A stretch of DNA of 64,000 bases from Neobacillus piezotolerans (GCF_003362805.1 NZ_QNQT01000003.1:310001-374000); one strand, 5' to 3'. Counted from the stretch's first letter, positions 6,891 to 16,163 are shown. Program-made: numbers and translations. Notes: a model not told the origin generated them from the letters alone.

Positions 6891-7838
6891 TTACTTTTCT
6901 TTATTTTTAACTTCACTTTCGTAAAACACCCACATGCTCGATGATTTAAAGACAAGCATCGTTAAAGACAGCACAATAATGAACATGACCCACGCGTTGG
7001 CGGATGAATAGCCCATTTTGAAGTATTTGAACGCATTTTCGTACACATACATTGCATAGAAATAGGTCGACTGCATCGGGCCGCCGCCTGTCAGCACAAG
7101 TGCGAGCGTCAAGGTTTGGAACGCCCCGATAATCGTCATAATCAAATTGAAAAGAATTGTTGGCGACAATAAGGGAATCGTTATTTTGAAAAATTTATAG
7201 AGCTTCCCGGCCCCATCAATTTCCGCCGCCTCGTATAAATCCAACGGAATATTTTTCAAACCCGCCAGGAAAATCAGCATCATCGTCCCTTGTCCCCATA
7301 AACTGGCAATCACCATCGCAACAAGCGCCCAGTTTGTGTCATTCAGCCATCTCGGCCCCTCAATGCCTATGAAAGAAAGCAAGTAGTTCAATATTCCGTA
7401 TTCGCCATCGAAAACCGTCCCCCAAATCATCGCCAGCGCAACGCCGGAAATAACGGAAGGAACATAGAAAAACGTGCGGAAAAGCGAGCTTCCCTTTACC
7501 TTTTGGTTCAGCAAAACCGCCAGCAGCAAAGCTAAAATAATATTCAACGGAACAAAGATCATCGCATACTTCACCGTAATCCATAGGGAATGCCAAAACA
7601 GCGGGTCATCCGTAAACATCGTTATGTAGTTGGAAAGTCCGACAAATTCAACTTCCCCGACTATCGGCCAATCATAAAAACTAATCACAAGTGAAAACAA
7701 TAGCGGTCCAATGGTAAACACAACAAAGCCTATGATCCACGGTGCAATAAACAGATAGGGGACCAATTGGCCCCATTTCCTTTTCCTCTTAAGCGGAAGT
7801 GCCGAGGGTGCAGTATTAATACTTAAGCTGGATTTCAT
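6891..7838 (-). CDS. Carbohydrate ABC transporter permease, MalF/UgpA type
   Basis: 315 residues with six to seven transmembrane segments and EAA loop YEAAEIDGAGKLYKFFKIT. It is the first permease of the CUT1 importer. Start ATG 7838 is preceded by GGAGGAGG. It sits between the binding protein and the second permease; a hairpin at 7862-7901 separates it from the binding-protein gene. Confidence 0.92.
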   Translation of the reverse strand: MKSSLSINTAPSALPLKRKRKWGQLVPYLFIAPWIIGFVVFTIGPLLFSLVISFYDWPIVGEVEFVGLSNYITMFTDDPLFWHSLWITVKYAMIFVPLNIILALLLAVLLNQKVKGSSLFRTFFYVPSVISGVALAMIWGTVFDGEYGILNYLLSFIGIEGPRWLNDTNWALVAMVIASLWGQGTMMLIFLAGLKNIPLDLYEAAEIDGAGKLYKFFKITIPLLSPTILFNLIMTIIGAFQTLTLALVLTGGGPMQSTYFYAMYVYENAFKYFKMGYSSANAWVMFIIVLSLTMLVFKSSSMWVFYESEVKNKEK

Positions 7839-7861
7839 CGGATGCCTCCTCCTGCTTTTTG

Positions 7862-7901
7862 TAAAGGCCCCACAACACTCTGGTGGTTGTGGAGCCTTTT
7901 G
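7862..7901 (-). terminator. Intercistronic hairpin after the binding-protein gene
   Basis: Arms AAAGGC-CCACAAC and GTTGTGG-GCCTTTT form a strong stem right after the binding-protein stop. The downstream U-run is weak on the minus strand (TTTACAAAAAG), so partial termination or mRNA 3'-end protection is more likely than full termination. That would keep the binding protein in excess over the permeases. Confidence 0.6.
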
Positions 7902-7906
7902 CCAAT

Positions 7907-9160
7907 TTATTTAGATAAATATTTCTCCGAATCTTTCACGGCTTTATCGAGCAATGGCTTTGCATCCTGTCCAATCATGGCCGCATTTAGGGCGGCGGAC
8001 AGGTTGCGGTTTACCTCGTTCCAATTTTTATTCAATAGGAACGCCGGTGAATTATCCGCTTTTTCAAGCATCGTGTAGAAAGGCTTATACAATGGATCTT
8101 CCGTTACTTTCGTTTCTTCCACGACACTTTTGCGGACAGGAAGGTCTGCTGTTCTCATCTTGATTGCCTGATCAGAGGAAAAGAATTTCACAAACTTCCA
8201 GGCTAAATCCTTTTTCTTTGAATCTTTCGCGATTGAAATCGATGACGAGTTAATTAATCCTTTTACAGGCTTGGAATCAAACGCCGGCATCATCACTGTT
8301 CCAAAGTCTACTTTTGCATCTTTATAGCCTTGAATCGACCAAATACCATTGACGAGCATTCCAAGTTTGTTGGCCTTGAAAATCTCGCTTGCGCTTTGTT
8401 GATTCGCCCCGCCCGTCGAAACAGCAATTCCTTCCTTTACCATATCGCCGTACATTTGCAATGCATCAACCGTTTCTTTGCTATTCATGACTCCATCAAT
8501 TTTCGTGCCGTCATCCGAGATGAAACTTCCGCCGTTGCTCCAAACCAAACCTTGCAAATCATACGTATCTGGCTCGGACGTTACCGCAAATCCATATTGT
8601 TTCTTGCTTTTATCGGTTAGCTTCTTGGCAATATCTTTGAATTCATCCCAAGTCCAGCCTTCCTGCGGATAAGGAATCCCCGCTTCGTCAAACAGCTTTT
8701 TATTATAATAGACTACCATCGTGGAGAATCCAGCCGGCATTCCATATAGTTTTCCATCCACTTTTGAATAGTTGAAAAGCCCTTCGTAAAAATCATCCAT
8801 GTTGATATCGGAATCTTGCTCCGCATATCCATCAAGCGGTTCAAGCGATTGGTGGTACGTCGTAAAATCCCACATATACATTACATCCGGGGGGTTTTTT
8901 GCCCCGAATGAGGCGGCGATTTTTTGATCAAACCCATCTCCGTAAGCCTCAACCTGCACCTTTACATCTTTATTTTCTTTTTCAAAAGCTTTTGCGATAT
9001 CCTCCTGGATTTTCAGGGTATCTCCCGCATCCCAAGTGGCAAAGCGCAAAACTGTTTTTCCGTCCTTTTTTTCAGCCCCGGAAGAAGTGTTCGAACTGCA
9101 CGCGCTCAACAAAAGAGCAAATGCAACCAGCAGGGAAAACACTAAATTTCTTTTTTTCAT
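7907..9160 (-). CDS. Extracellular sugar-binding lipoprotein of the ABC importer
   Basis: About 417 residues. ATG 9160 is chosen because AGAGGGG lies just upstream and it begins a textbook lipoprotein signal (KKR, hydrophobic stretch, lipobox LSAC with the lipidated Cys near residue 23). A longer frame to 9214 would overlap the promoter-proximal operator. The body is family-1 solute-binding protein: GKTVLRFATWDAGD near the start, PPDVMYMWDFTTYHQ, YGMPAGFSTMVVYYNKKLFDEAG, GWTWDEF. Cell-surface capture of an oligosaccharide for the two permeases. First gene of the transport operon, next to a YesM/YesN-type two-component pair. Confidence 0.92.
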   Translation of the reverse strand: MKKRNLVFSLLVAFALLLSACSSNTSSGAEKKDGKTVLRFATWDAGDTLKIQEDIAKAFEKENKDVKVQVEAYGDGFDQKIAASFGAKNPPDVMYMWDFTTYHQSLEPLDGYAEQDSDINMDDFYEGLFNYSKVDGKLYGMPAGFSTMVVYYNKKLFDEAGIPYPQEGWTWDEFKDIAKKLTDKSKKQYGFAVTSEPDTYDLQGLVWSNGGSFISDDGTKIDGVMNSKETVDALQMYGDMVKEGIAVSTGGANQQSASEIFKANKLGMLVNGIWSIQGYKDAKVDFGTVMMPAFDSKPVKGLINSSSISIAKDSKKKDLAWKFVKFFSSDQAIKMRTADLPVRKSVVEETKVTEDPLYKPFYTMLEKADNSPAFLLNKNWNEVNRNLSAALNAAMIGQDAKPLLDKAVKDSEKYLSK

Positions 9161-9199
9161 AAGACCCCTCTTTTCGATAGTTTTTATAACTATTAAAAA

Positions 9200-9214
9200 A
9201 GTAACCGCTTTCAT
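9200..9214 (-). promoter_or_regulatory. Candidate CcpA (cre) site within a larger inverted repeat
   Basis: On the minus strand ATGAAAGCGGTTACT fits the cre consensus WTGNAANCGNWNNCW at every position. It forms one arm of an 11-bp inverted repeat, TAACCGCTTTC (9202-9212) with GAAAGCGGTTA (9227-9237), in the 5' region of the binding-protein gene. Carbon catabolite repression is the likely role; the dyad could alternatively serve the adjacent AraC-type response regulator. Confidence 0.6.
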
Positions 9215-9297
9215 TGTATCTTTAACGAAAGCGGTTAAACACTTCTATTTGTTTGAATTTTCGTGCAATTTTCGTTTGAAAATCGTCTTTTTGTTAG

Positions 9298-10050
9298 CTA
9301 GGTGTCGTCTTTTTGTTGGATTCGGAAATCAGATGGCGGGATGCCGGTGCATCTTTTAAACCATTTACTGAAATATTTGGCGTCCAGGATGCCAATTTGC
9401 TCCCCAACCTCTTGAATATTCACGTTAGTCCCCTTTAATAGCTGTTTTGCTAGCTGAAGACGTTTATCTTCAATAAAAGAATGGAGGCTGCAGCCCAATT
9501 TTTTCTTAAATAACGTGCTTAAATGGCTTCTGCTCATTCCTACGCAATCGGCAATGTCCTCTACGGTCATCGGTTCTGATATATTCGTGTCAATATACTC
9601 GATCGCTTGTTGAATGGCCTTTGGATGGCATGAAAAGTCTGGTTCTTCCTTTAAGGAGATTTCTGAAAGCTCATTTTGAAAAGCGGCCAGAAATTGGTTA
9701 AGTTCCTTGTCATCAAAATCCGTTTTCAATAAATAGCCCGATGCCCCCAGCTTTAAGCCTGCTTGGGCATACTCAAAATCCTTATGGCAGCTGAGCAGCA
9801 GAATTTTCGTCCGCGGCCTGAAGGCTTTTACTTTTTGTGAAAATTCCAGTCCATTCTCCTCCGGCATGACGATATCGGTAATGACCACATCCGGTTCGTG
9901 GCGCAAAAATTCTTCCCAGCCCCGTTTGCCATTCGGCGCATCGCCAACCACGGCCATCCCAAACCGTTCCCAATCGACCGTCGCCTTCAATCCCCGTCGC
10001 ACAATCGTATCATCATCGACTATTAACACTTTTATTGCTGCCCTGTTCAT
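9298..10050 (-). CDS. YesN-like response regulator (REC + AraC HTH)
   Basis: 250 residues. The receiver domain spans ~5-125 with acidic pocket VDDD (11-14), phosphoacceptor D59 in DVVITDIVMP, and K109-type lysine in YLLKTD. The C-terminal ~100 residues carry a tandem AraC/XylS helix-turn-helix (VEDIADCVGMSRSHLSTLFKKK; DAKYFSKWFKRCTGIPPSDFR). ATG 10050 overlaps the kinase gene by 38 bp, implying translational coupling. Expected to activate the sugar-transporter operon immediately downstream, as in other YesM/YesN-type systems (inference). Confidence 0.93.
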   Translation of the reverse strand: MNRAAIKVLIVDDDTIVRRGLKATVDWERFGMAVVGDAPNGKRGWEEFLRHEPDVVITDIVMPEENGLEFSQKVKAFRPRTKILLLSCHKDFEYAQAGLKLGASGYLLKTDFDDKELNQFLAAFQNELSEISLKEEPDFSCHPKAIQQAIEYIDTNISEPMTVEDIADCVGMSRSHLSTLFKKKLGCSLHSFIEDKRLQLAKQLLKGTNVNIQEVGEQIGILDAKYFSKWFKRCTGIPPSDFRIQQKDDT

Positions 10051-11713
10051 CCTGATCCACCCACCTTTTTGGCCAAGTTATCTTTATCGTGGTTCCTTCG
10101 CCAGCCACTGAATCCATGTCGATATGAAAATCAGTCCCATAATGAATAGAAAACTTTTGCCTTACATTATATAAGCCAACCCCGCCGCGCTTTTTTTCAT
10201 TCGGCCGTGTAAATAACCCTTCCAGCTTTTCCTGTGGAATCCCTTTTCCATTATCCTTTAAAACGAGCCGGAAATAAGAAAGGGTCTCTGAAAGCTCGAG
10301 GCTGATTGTCCCCTCCCCATCCTCGAATGCATGGAAAAAAATATTTTCGAGCATCGGCTGCAGGGTCATTCTTGGGATCAGCCCTTTTTCAAGCTGCTCA
10401 TCCATTTTCAATGTAAAGGTGAAGTTTTTCCCATACCGCATCTCCTGAATGGCAAAGAAATGCTGAAGCGCCTGAAGCTCTTCTTTTAACGGAATCAGCT
10501 CAATCGTAGAATCCAAGTTCTTTTCAAGCACTTTAATCAGATGCATGAGCATCTTTCCAATTTCCACATTCCCATCCATCCGGGCCTTCCATTGGATCGT
10601 ATTTAATGTGTTAAAAAGAAGATGCGGATTAATTTGATAATGAATCGCTTTCATTTCTGCCTCGCGCTTGGTTGCTTCTTTCTCCCTAACCTCTTCCATC
10701 AATTGCTTAATTTTCTCAACCATCCGGTTAAAATGGCCGCCAAGTTTGCCGATTTCATCCTTCTGGCCGTCCGCCAATAATTTTGTGTCGAAAATCCCCT
10801 TGCTTACTTCATCAATAGCCATTTTCAGTTTGAATATCCGTTTCGAAAATTGAGTTGAAAAAACATACGAAAGGATGAGGGCAAGGATAAATGCGATCAA
10901 AATGCCAATCGAAACCATTTTCAAGATGACTTGTGAAGATTGATAGAACTTGTCGCGGGGTACGCGAATCTCAACTTCCCAATTATTAATGTTCGTATTT
11001 TCCTTCGTTAAAATATCGTCGACCAAGTCCGCCTCCTCACTTTTCGAGTGATAGAGTGCTTGGCCCAATTCATTTCGAATCGTGATCCTGGATTGGAGAT
11101 CCTTCTCCAGCACCTCCATCAAGATATACAAGTCGTCGATATCTGTTTCGATTAAGAGATAGCTATTATTTAGTACGCCGTAGGAAAACTTCAATGGCAC
11201 AATTAAGCCAAGGACATGATCGACTTGATTGTCTTTAAGATGGTTCGGCTGATATATCCCTATTTCCGAGTCGCCGCTCCTAATTGTCCTTTTCCAAATA
11301 TCCTGCATCTTAAATTCCTTCATTAAAAAATCGTAATCACCGTAGTAATAGCCGGACGAAGTAATGATATAGATGCCACGGATGTTCGACTTTTTATGCG
11401 CCTGCAGAAGCCTCTGCAAATTATCCACTTCTTTAAAGTCCTCATAGGTTCGAGGCACCTCATTATGTAAATTAACAGAAGTATCATCCATTAAATACTG
11501 CTTAATTTCGGCTGCGCTAAAATACATATCTTCCAATATTTGATCCAGCTGCGTTTTAATCTTTTCGCCAGCAAAATGGTTATAATTTGATAGCTTCCCA
11601 TTCACCACTTTGGAAGACTGATCATACGAAATGATCCCCAGCGTCAGCAACGGAATCAACGCAACCACCAAAAACATGATAAACAATCTCTTCTGCGTAC
11701 TAAGATTAAGCAT
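10013..11713 (-). CDS. YesM-like sensor histidine kinase
   Basis: About 566 residues from ATG 11713; GTG 11722 and TTG 11737 are alternatives close to the AAGGGG ribosome site. N-terminal membrane segment, a ~240-residue extracellular sensor region, second membrane segment near 275-300, then HAMP (VSKGIFDTKLLADGQKDEIGKLGGHFN). The kinase is the His_kinase (LytS/YesM) type: phosphoacceptor His in HYQINPHLLFNTLN and ATP-binding DNGKGIP. Transcribed upstream of and overlapping its partner regulator; senses a sugar or cell-surface signal for the adjacent importer. Confidence 0.92.
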   Translation of the reverse strand: MLNLSTQKRLFIMFLVVALIPLLTLGIISYDQSSKVVNGKLSNYNHFAGEKIKTQLDQILEDMYFSAAEIKQYLMDDTSVNLHNEVPRTYEDFKEVDNLQRLLQAHKKSNIRGIYIITSSGYYYGDYDFLMKEFKMQDIWKRTIRSGDSEIGIYQPNHLKDNQVDHVLGLIVPLKFSYGVLNNSYLLIETDIDDLYILMEVLEKDLQSRITIRNELGQALYHSKSEEADLVDDILTKENTNINNWEVEIRVPRDKFYQSSQVILKMVSIGILIAFILALILSYVFSTQFSKRIFKLKMAIDEVSKGIFDTKLLADGQKDEIGKLGGHFNRMVEKIKQLMEEVREKEATKREAEMKAIHYQINPHLLFNTLNTIQWKARMDGNVEIGKMLMHLIKVLEKNLDSTIELIPLKEELQALQHFFAIQEMRYGKNFTFTLKMDEQLEKGLIPRMTLQPMLENIFFHAFEDGEGTISLELSETLSYFRLVLKDNGKGIPQEKLEGLFTRPNEKKRGGVGLYNVRQKFSIHYGTDFHIDMDSVAGEGTTIKITWPKRWVDQDEQGSNKSVNSR

Positions 11714-11910
11714 CGACTTCACCCGTCCCCTTATCAAAACAATACTAGATTGACCTTTTTTTGAAAAGTGGGAAAATACTTGTGGAAGGTGCTAAAAAAG
11801 GAATCAGGGATAGATTTGATAATATAGCCGTATGGCGGCAATTAGGTTCGTTGGTGTAATCAAGTCGTGGCGGCTGCCTTTTATTTTGATAAAAAACCCT
11901 TCAGGACAAT

Positions 11911-12379
11911 TATTCTGACAACCAAATCGGATTTTGGTCCTTGCTTGTCAGATATCCGCTCTTATTCTGACAACCATACCGGGTTTTCTCCCTTGGTTGT
12001 CAGATATCCACTCTTATTCTGACACCCAAACCCAGATTTTCACCCTTGGTTGTCAGATCTCCGCTCTTATTCTGACAGCCATACCGGATTTTCTCCCTTG
12101 GTTGTCAGATATCCCCTCTTATTCTGACAACCAAACCCAGATTTTCTCCCTGGGTTGTCAGATATCCACTCTTATTCTGACAACCAAACCGGATTTTTGC
12201 CCTTGCTTGCCAGATACCCCCTCTTATTTTGACAACTCTCCCCGGATTTTCGCCCCCGCTTGTCAGATATCCACTCTTTTCTGACAACCAAACCCAGATT
12301 ATCGCCCTTGGTTGTCAGATATCCGCTCTTATTCTGACAACCAAACCCAGATTATCACCCTTGGTTGTCAGATATCCGC
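11911..12379. repeat. 52-bp tandem array, ~9 units, each with a TCTGACAACC/GGTTGTCAGA dyad
   Basis: Nine units of 52 bp. Each starts CTTATTCTGACAACCAA (or a near variant), continues with a variable CCCAGATTTTCTCCC-like centre, then TTGGTTGTCAGATATCC. The inverted arms TCTGACAACC/GGTTGTCAGA would fold every unit into a hairpin. The open frame across it changes repeat phase every unit (52 is not a multiple of 3) and has no ribosome site. It sits between the kinase promoter region and glpQ. Confidence 0.92.
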
Positions 12380-12468
12380 CTACGAATTAGTAGAATTGCC
12401 AATTTTGCCGGCTAGCCAAACTCAACCATATGAATCCACATCAATGCAAAAAACATCATATTCACTAT

Positions 12469-12482
12469 TTACAATATTGTAA
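12469..12482. promoter_or_regulatory. 14-bp perfect palindrome upstream of glpQ
   Basis: TTACAATATTGTAA is a perfect dyad about 80 bp before the glpQ start. On the minus strand the neighbourhood also reads ATAACA-N5-GTTACA, vaguely like 11-bp-spaced PhoP half-sites, which would fit a phosphate-starvation gene. Assignment to any regulator is speculative. Confidence 0.35.
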
Positions 12483-12562
12483 CTACATTGTTATTCGCGC
12501 TTCACACTCTATTCATTTACGTTTATTAAACTCTAGTAGACTAATGAATGGAGGGATTTTAA

Positions 12563-13465
12563 ATGTTGATGAAAAATTTGTTCAGAAATGTGATGATGTC
12601 GGCAGCATTCATCGGTATTGGGGCTGGGGCAGTCAGCCAGGTACAGGCGGCGGAAACGATTGAGCCTTCTCTGAATCCGAACAAAATCATGAATGTTGCG
12701 CATCGCGGTGCATCCGGTTATGCTCCTGAGCATACGATTCCTGCTTACGGGCTTGGCCAGCAAATGAAAGGTGACTACATAGAAATCGATCTCCAAATGA
12801 CAAAAGATGGCGAACTGATTGCCATGCATGATGAAACGCTGGACCGCACAACCAACGGAACCGGCAATGTAAAAGACTTTACGCTTGCGGAAATCAAACA
12901 GCTTGATGCAGGTTCCTGGTTCAATGAGAAATATCCGGAGTATGCAAAGCCTGAGTACGCGGGCCTTAAAGTTCCGACATTGCAGGAAGTCATTGAAACA
13001 TTCGGTACCGGTGCCCGCTATTACATCGAAACAAAATCTCCTGAAGTGTACCCTGGCATGGAAGAAAAACTTGTGGAAATCCTGAACGAGTATAACTTGA
13101 CAGGGAAAAATGTACCTTCCAGCAAAGTCATCGTTCAATCGTTCAGCGCGGACAGCCTGAAAATCGTCCACGAAATGGATCCAACCATCCCATTGGTCCA
13201 ACTGCTCTGGTACGATCAGCCTGCGACTTTGACCGATGAAGAACTGGAAGAGTACAAATCTTATAGCATCGGGCTTGGCATGAATTATGGCGCAATCGAT
13301 GAAGCCTATGTACAAAAAGTCCGTGATAGCGGCCTTCTGATTCATCCATATACAGTCAACGAAACTGCTGATATGGAAAAACTGCTTGATTGGGGCGTAA
13401 CAGGCATGTTCACCAACTTCCCGGATCGCCTCCAGGAAGTCCTGCAAAAGCGCAACTCAAAATAA
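12563..13465 (+). CDS. glpQ: Secreted glycerophosphodiester phosphodiesterase
   Basis: 300 residues with a signal peptide of ~30 residues (cleavage after VQA-A is likely). The GDPD TIM barrel has all signature blocks: [14 protein letters not shown] (catalytic H and R, metal-binding E), [26 protein letters not shown] (E-x-D and second catalytic His), and YIETKSPE. It hydrolyses deacylated phospholipids, or teichoic-acid glycerophosphate, to glycerol-3-phosphate outside the membrane. ATG 12563 follows GGAGGG by 8 bp. It stands alone; phosphate control by PhoPR is known for B. subtilis glpQ and possible here. Confidence 0.93.
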   Translation: MLMKNLFRNVMMSAAFIGIGAGAVSQVQAAETIEPSLNPNKIMNVAHRGASGYAPEHTIPAYGLGQQMKGDYIEIDLQMTKDGELIAMHDETLDRTTNGTGNVKDFTLAEIKQLDAGSWFNEKYPEYAKPEYAGLKVPTLQEVIETFGTGARYYIETKSPEVYPGMEEKLVEILNEYNLTGKNVPSSKVIVQSFSADSLKIVHEMDPTIPLVQLLWYDQPATLTDEELEEYKSYSIGLGMNYGAIDEAYVQKVRDSGLLIHPYTVNETADMEKLLDWGVTGMFTNFPDRLQEVLQKRNSK

Positions 13466-13879
13466 GCCTGTTCACACGCAGCAAATGGGTCCGGCTTTCG
13501 GATGCTTTTGGAAAAAGCCATATATGAATGTTGCCATAGGACCTACACTGTTTTCATAATTAATTAATCTTTTTACTACGAAATTTCATAATCTGTTAAA
13601 ACAAGCTTAATAATTAAAGCCTATACTAATAATTGCAGACGGCGTTTTCTGATCAATACACGCTCTGGTTTCGGCATTAATTAAAATTTTTGTCGGGGCT
13701 ATGATCTTTGTTCGGACAAACACCAATTCTTTTCTTCAATGGTAATTTGGTCAAACAGAGGCGGCCCCCAAGCCGCCTCCCCCCCAATTTAATGAATCTC
13801 TTCTGCGTATGGCCTCTCCCAAATCCAAACAATACTAAATTTACTTTTTAAAAAAGTAGAAAATACTAAATCCCATACT
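13466..13879. other. Intergenic stretch without gene; one strong hairpin
   Basis: No coding frame with a ribosome site. GAGGCGGC (13758-13765) and GCCGCCTC (13772-13779) form a GC-rich hairpin lacking a clear U-run on either strand; it may still end the glpQ transcript. Confidence 0.5.
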
Positions 13880-13914
13880 AAAAAGGAGCGAGAATATTAT
13901 TTCCCGCCCCTCCT
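13880..13914 (-). terminator. Terminator of the CAP-domain gene
   Basis: Minus-strand stem GGGGCGGGA with TCTCGCTCC (G-U pairs included), followed by TTTTT, 37 bp past the stop codon. Confidence 0.75.
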
Positions 13915-13950
13915 ACAGCATTCATTTTTTTCCTTAGCTGAACCACTTGT

Positions 13951-15159
13951 TTATTTATTACAATTCGCCAAAGCAATCTTCTCTTTGGAAGGAGTCTCGT
14001 AGGTTACCCGGCTGTCACGGTCAACATAGTAGCCGCCACCCAACCCGAGTAACTTGGTTCCTTTAAAGGCGTAAATCCGGTACACATCCCCTTTTTTAAG
14101 GATGCGGGAAAAAATTAGCTTATTATCCTTAAGTTTATATAAGGTTGTGTCGCTTTTAATGGTTGCTAATCCTAACTGGCCTTTCTTCAACTCTAGCCCC
14201 TTCCACATGACCTTCACAGGCGGCTTCGGACAGATAGGCGCCTTAGGTGTTGTCTTGGCTGGTGGCGGCGAAGCAGGATAAGGGTCTGCTTTCGTGGTGA
14301 AAGACCAGGTTTTGCTGCGGTTTTCCTCCGCATTGCCATCAAAGTAGGATACTGTTGCAGTGTATGTAGTGTTATACTTCAACTCCTGTTTCGGGAAGAA
14401 GTAGGAGTCGCCAACCGCATTTGTTTCCTGGAATACAGGGAGAATCGTGCCTTTAGGATCTTTAAGTGTAAGGGTCATGCCTTCCGCCCACTGTTTGCCC
14501 GGAGTGTAGTAAGAAATAATGTATCCCGTTTTGGCTACACCAAACGGCGCGATAGGGTTCGGGTTTTCGAAACCGTAGAAACCGATCTCAACATCTTTTT
14601 GTCCGTCATATGGATAAACACTAGCCTCAGAAGCGTAATAGTCATCTTCAAACGTGTAACCCGCGGTATTTAACACATACGAAGAACCATTGTACGAAAG
14701 ACCGATCTCCTTTATATCCGGACTCAAAATAATACTTCTGTGGTACGCGGTATTCACTAGCTGATCAATGTTAACTTTTACACCCCTTGGAGAGTATGCA
14801 ATCACTTCTCCTAAACTAACATTATCGGTCATTCCAGCTGCCAGCATTCTTTCCAGCAATCCGCTGCCAGTGTACCCCGGTTTTCCTGCTTCCTCTCTAT
14901 GCCCGGATTCATGATTCAGCTTCAGGTAATTCGCATGATTGGCCGAGGCTTTGTTAAGCAATGGGTTGAGTTTTACCTCCGGAATCCCCATCGCTCTGCG
15001 GATACTGTTTAGATAGTTTAAACTATCAATTTGGTCTTTGGTAAATGCGTTCTCCGCCGCTTCAACTTTGTTTGGTTGCGAAATAGCCGGCGTGAAGTTC
15101 GATACCCCTAAAGCCGTCGTTAGAGCCAGCGCAATCGCCACACACTTCTTCAATTTCAT
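13951..15159 (-). CDS. Secreted CAP (SCP/YkwD-like) domain protein with C-terminal SH3-like region
   Basis: 402 residues. Signal peptide ~1-35 (KLKK, hydrophobic core, cleavage near VEA-AEN). CAP domain ~40-170: LNYLNSIRRAMGIPEVKLNP, ASANHANYLKLN, an HxxE-like HREEAGKPGYTG segment, and NTAYHRSIILSP. A linker with an Ig-like segment (NTTYTATVSYFDG) precedes a proline-rich spacer (PASPPPAKTTPKAP) and a C-terminal SH3-like part. CAP proteins in Bacillus are secreted or spore-associated with unknown activity. Start ATG 15159, AGGGGG upstream. Monocistronic. Confidence 0.88.
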   Translation of the reverse strand: MKLKKCVAIALALTTALGVSNFTPAISQPNKVEAAENAFTKDQIDSLNYLNSIRRAMGIPEVKLNPLLNKASANHANYLKLNHESGHREEAGKPGYTGSGLLERMLAAGMTDNVSLGEVIAYSPRGVKVNIDQLVNTAYHRSIILSPDIKEIGLSYNGSSYVLNTAGYTFEDDYYASEASVYPYDGQKDVEIGFYGFENPNPIAPFGVAKTGYIISYYTPGKQWAEGMTLTLKDPKGTILPVFQETNAVGDSYFFPKQELKYNTTYTATVSYFDGNAEENRSKTWSFTTKADPYPASPPPAKTTPKAPICPKPPVKVMWKGLELKKGQLGLATIKSDTTLYKLKDNKLIFSRILKKGDVYRIYAFKGTKLLGLGGGYYVDRDSRVTYETPSKEKIALANCNK

Positions 15160-15242
15160 TCCAATAGTTCCCCCTAATGCTTTATCTTTTTATATAAAAA
15201 ATATGCTTCATATATGAAATAAGTAAAATATGTATCTGGTTT

Positions 15243-15668
15243 CTATATGCGTTTTGGTCTGTCCTTTCTTATCTCCATCCAATCCAAAGGACGTGAAACA
15301 GGATCAAAACCAACTTTACTATAAACCCCATGAGCATCCTTCGTAATTAATAGCCATTGATATACGTCCGTTAATTCTTCATGACCAAGTATATATTGGA
15401 TCATTTTTTGGCCAAGTCCTTTTCTTCTAAAGCTTTCATCAACATACACATCAAGAATATAGGCAAATCTTGTTTTATCAGAAATCACCCTTGCATAACC
15501 TATCTGATTAGTGTCAATAAAAACCCCAACAACCAATGCCGAATTCTCAGCACCTTTTATTACTTCGTCAACTTTTATTCCCTTACACCAAAATGCATTT
15601 GAAAGCATTTCAGTAACCTTTTCAAAATCCATATTTTTCAATCCATCTTTAATCGTAATACCTTCCAT
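15243..15668 (-). CDS. GNAT family N-acetyltransferase
   Basis: 141 residues with the GNAT fold: motif A VYVDESFRRKGLGQKMIQYIL carries the acetyl-CoA pyrophosphate loop RRKGLG, and the C-terminal WLLITKDAHGVYSKVGFDPV is motif B. AGGGGGAGAA lies before ATG 15668. The substrate is unknown. It lies 83 bp upstream of the CAP gene on the same strand and may be cotranscribed. Confidence 0.9.
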   Translation of the reverse strand: MEGITIKDGLKNMDFEKVTEMLSNAFWCKGIKVDEVIKGAENSALVVGVFIDTNQIGYARVISDKTRFAYILDVYVDESFRRKGLGQKMIQYILGHEELTDVYQWLLITKDAHGVYSKVGFDPVSRPLDWMEIRKDRPKRI

Positions 15669-15774
15669 ATTTCTCCCCCTAAATCGATTGTAATATTTTT
15701 CTAATACGAACTAATCACATTATACAGAAAGTGGATAATTCTGCATATAAGTACAATTTACAACATTATTCTTT

Positions 15775-15930
15775 GGGGAAAAATTGGCCCATACACCATG
15801 CCTACGCTTTCACAGCCAGACAGAAAATACCCGCCATTTGCCATCCTTCTACACGCCACACGCCGAACAAGCAAAACTAAAAGAGAAAACGCCCCCCTTA
15901 AACCGCAGCTGCAGCTTAAAAGGGGGCGCC
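15775..15930. repeat. Dispersed terminator-bearing repeat, copy 1
   Basis: Begins GGGGAAAAATTGGCCCATAC and ends in a hairpin with arms CGCCCCC and GGGGGCG. On the minus strand the hairpin is followed by TTTTCTCTTTT, so it should terminate the 15957-16163 gene just upstream. Copies 2 and 3 (20637-20757, 31549-31667) keep both the CCCATACAC end and the hairpin. Confidence 0.75.
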
Positions 15931-15956
15931 ATTCTACTTTTTTCACAAAAAATCCA

Positions 15957-16163
15957 TTACCAAGTTACAAACATAAACATTTTATAGATTCCATATAGCA
16001 TTGCAAGACTAGCAATTGATCCCGAAGCCCTTCTCGGTACTCTCATTTTTATTAGTAGTAATTTTAAGAAAAGAGCAAGGACAAAAGGAGGAAACAATAC
16101 CAGAAAAAGATTCAGAAGCAAATCATTCATAAAAGGCTTTAAAGGACTAAAATCAATTTGCAT
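15957..16163 (-). CDS. Small membrane protein, unknown function
   Basis: 68 residues with two hydrophobic segments (about 13-38 and 48-66) separated by a basic loop containing MRVPRRASG. AGAAGG lies six bases before ATG 16163 and a terminator hairpin follows, so it is likely a real gene. No family recognised. Near the large helicase gene but not obviously cotranscribed with it. Confidence 0.6.
   Translation of the reverse strand: MQIDFSPLKPFMNDLLLNLFLVLFPPFVLALFLKLLLIKMRVPRRASGSIASLAMLYGIYKMFMFVTW

Noticed and set aside
11934-12284. 116-codon open frame across the 52-bp array encoding a repetitive cysteine-rich peptide
   Set aside because: It lies entirely in the repeat, phase shifts each unit because 52 is not a multiple of 3, and there is no ribosome site.
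13758-13779. GC-rich hairpin as the definite glpQ terminator
   Set aside because: No U-run follows on either strand and it lies ~290 bp past the stop codon.
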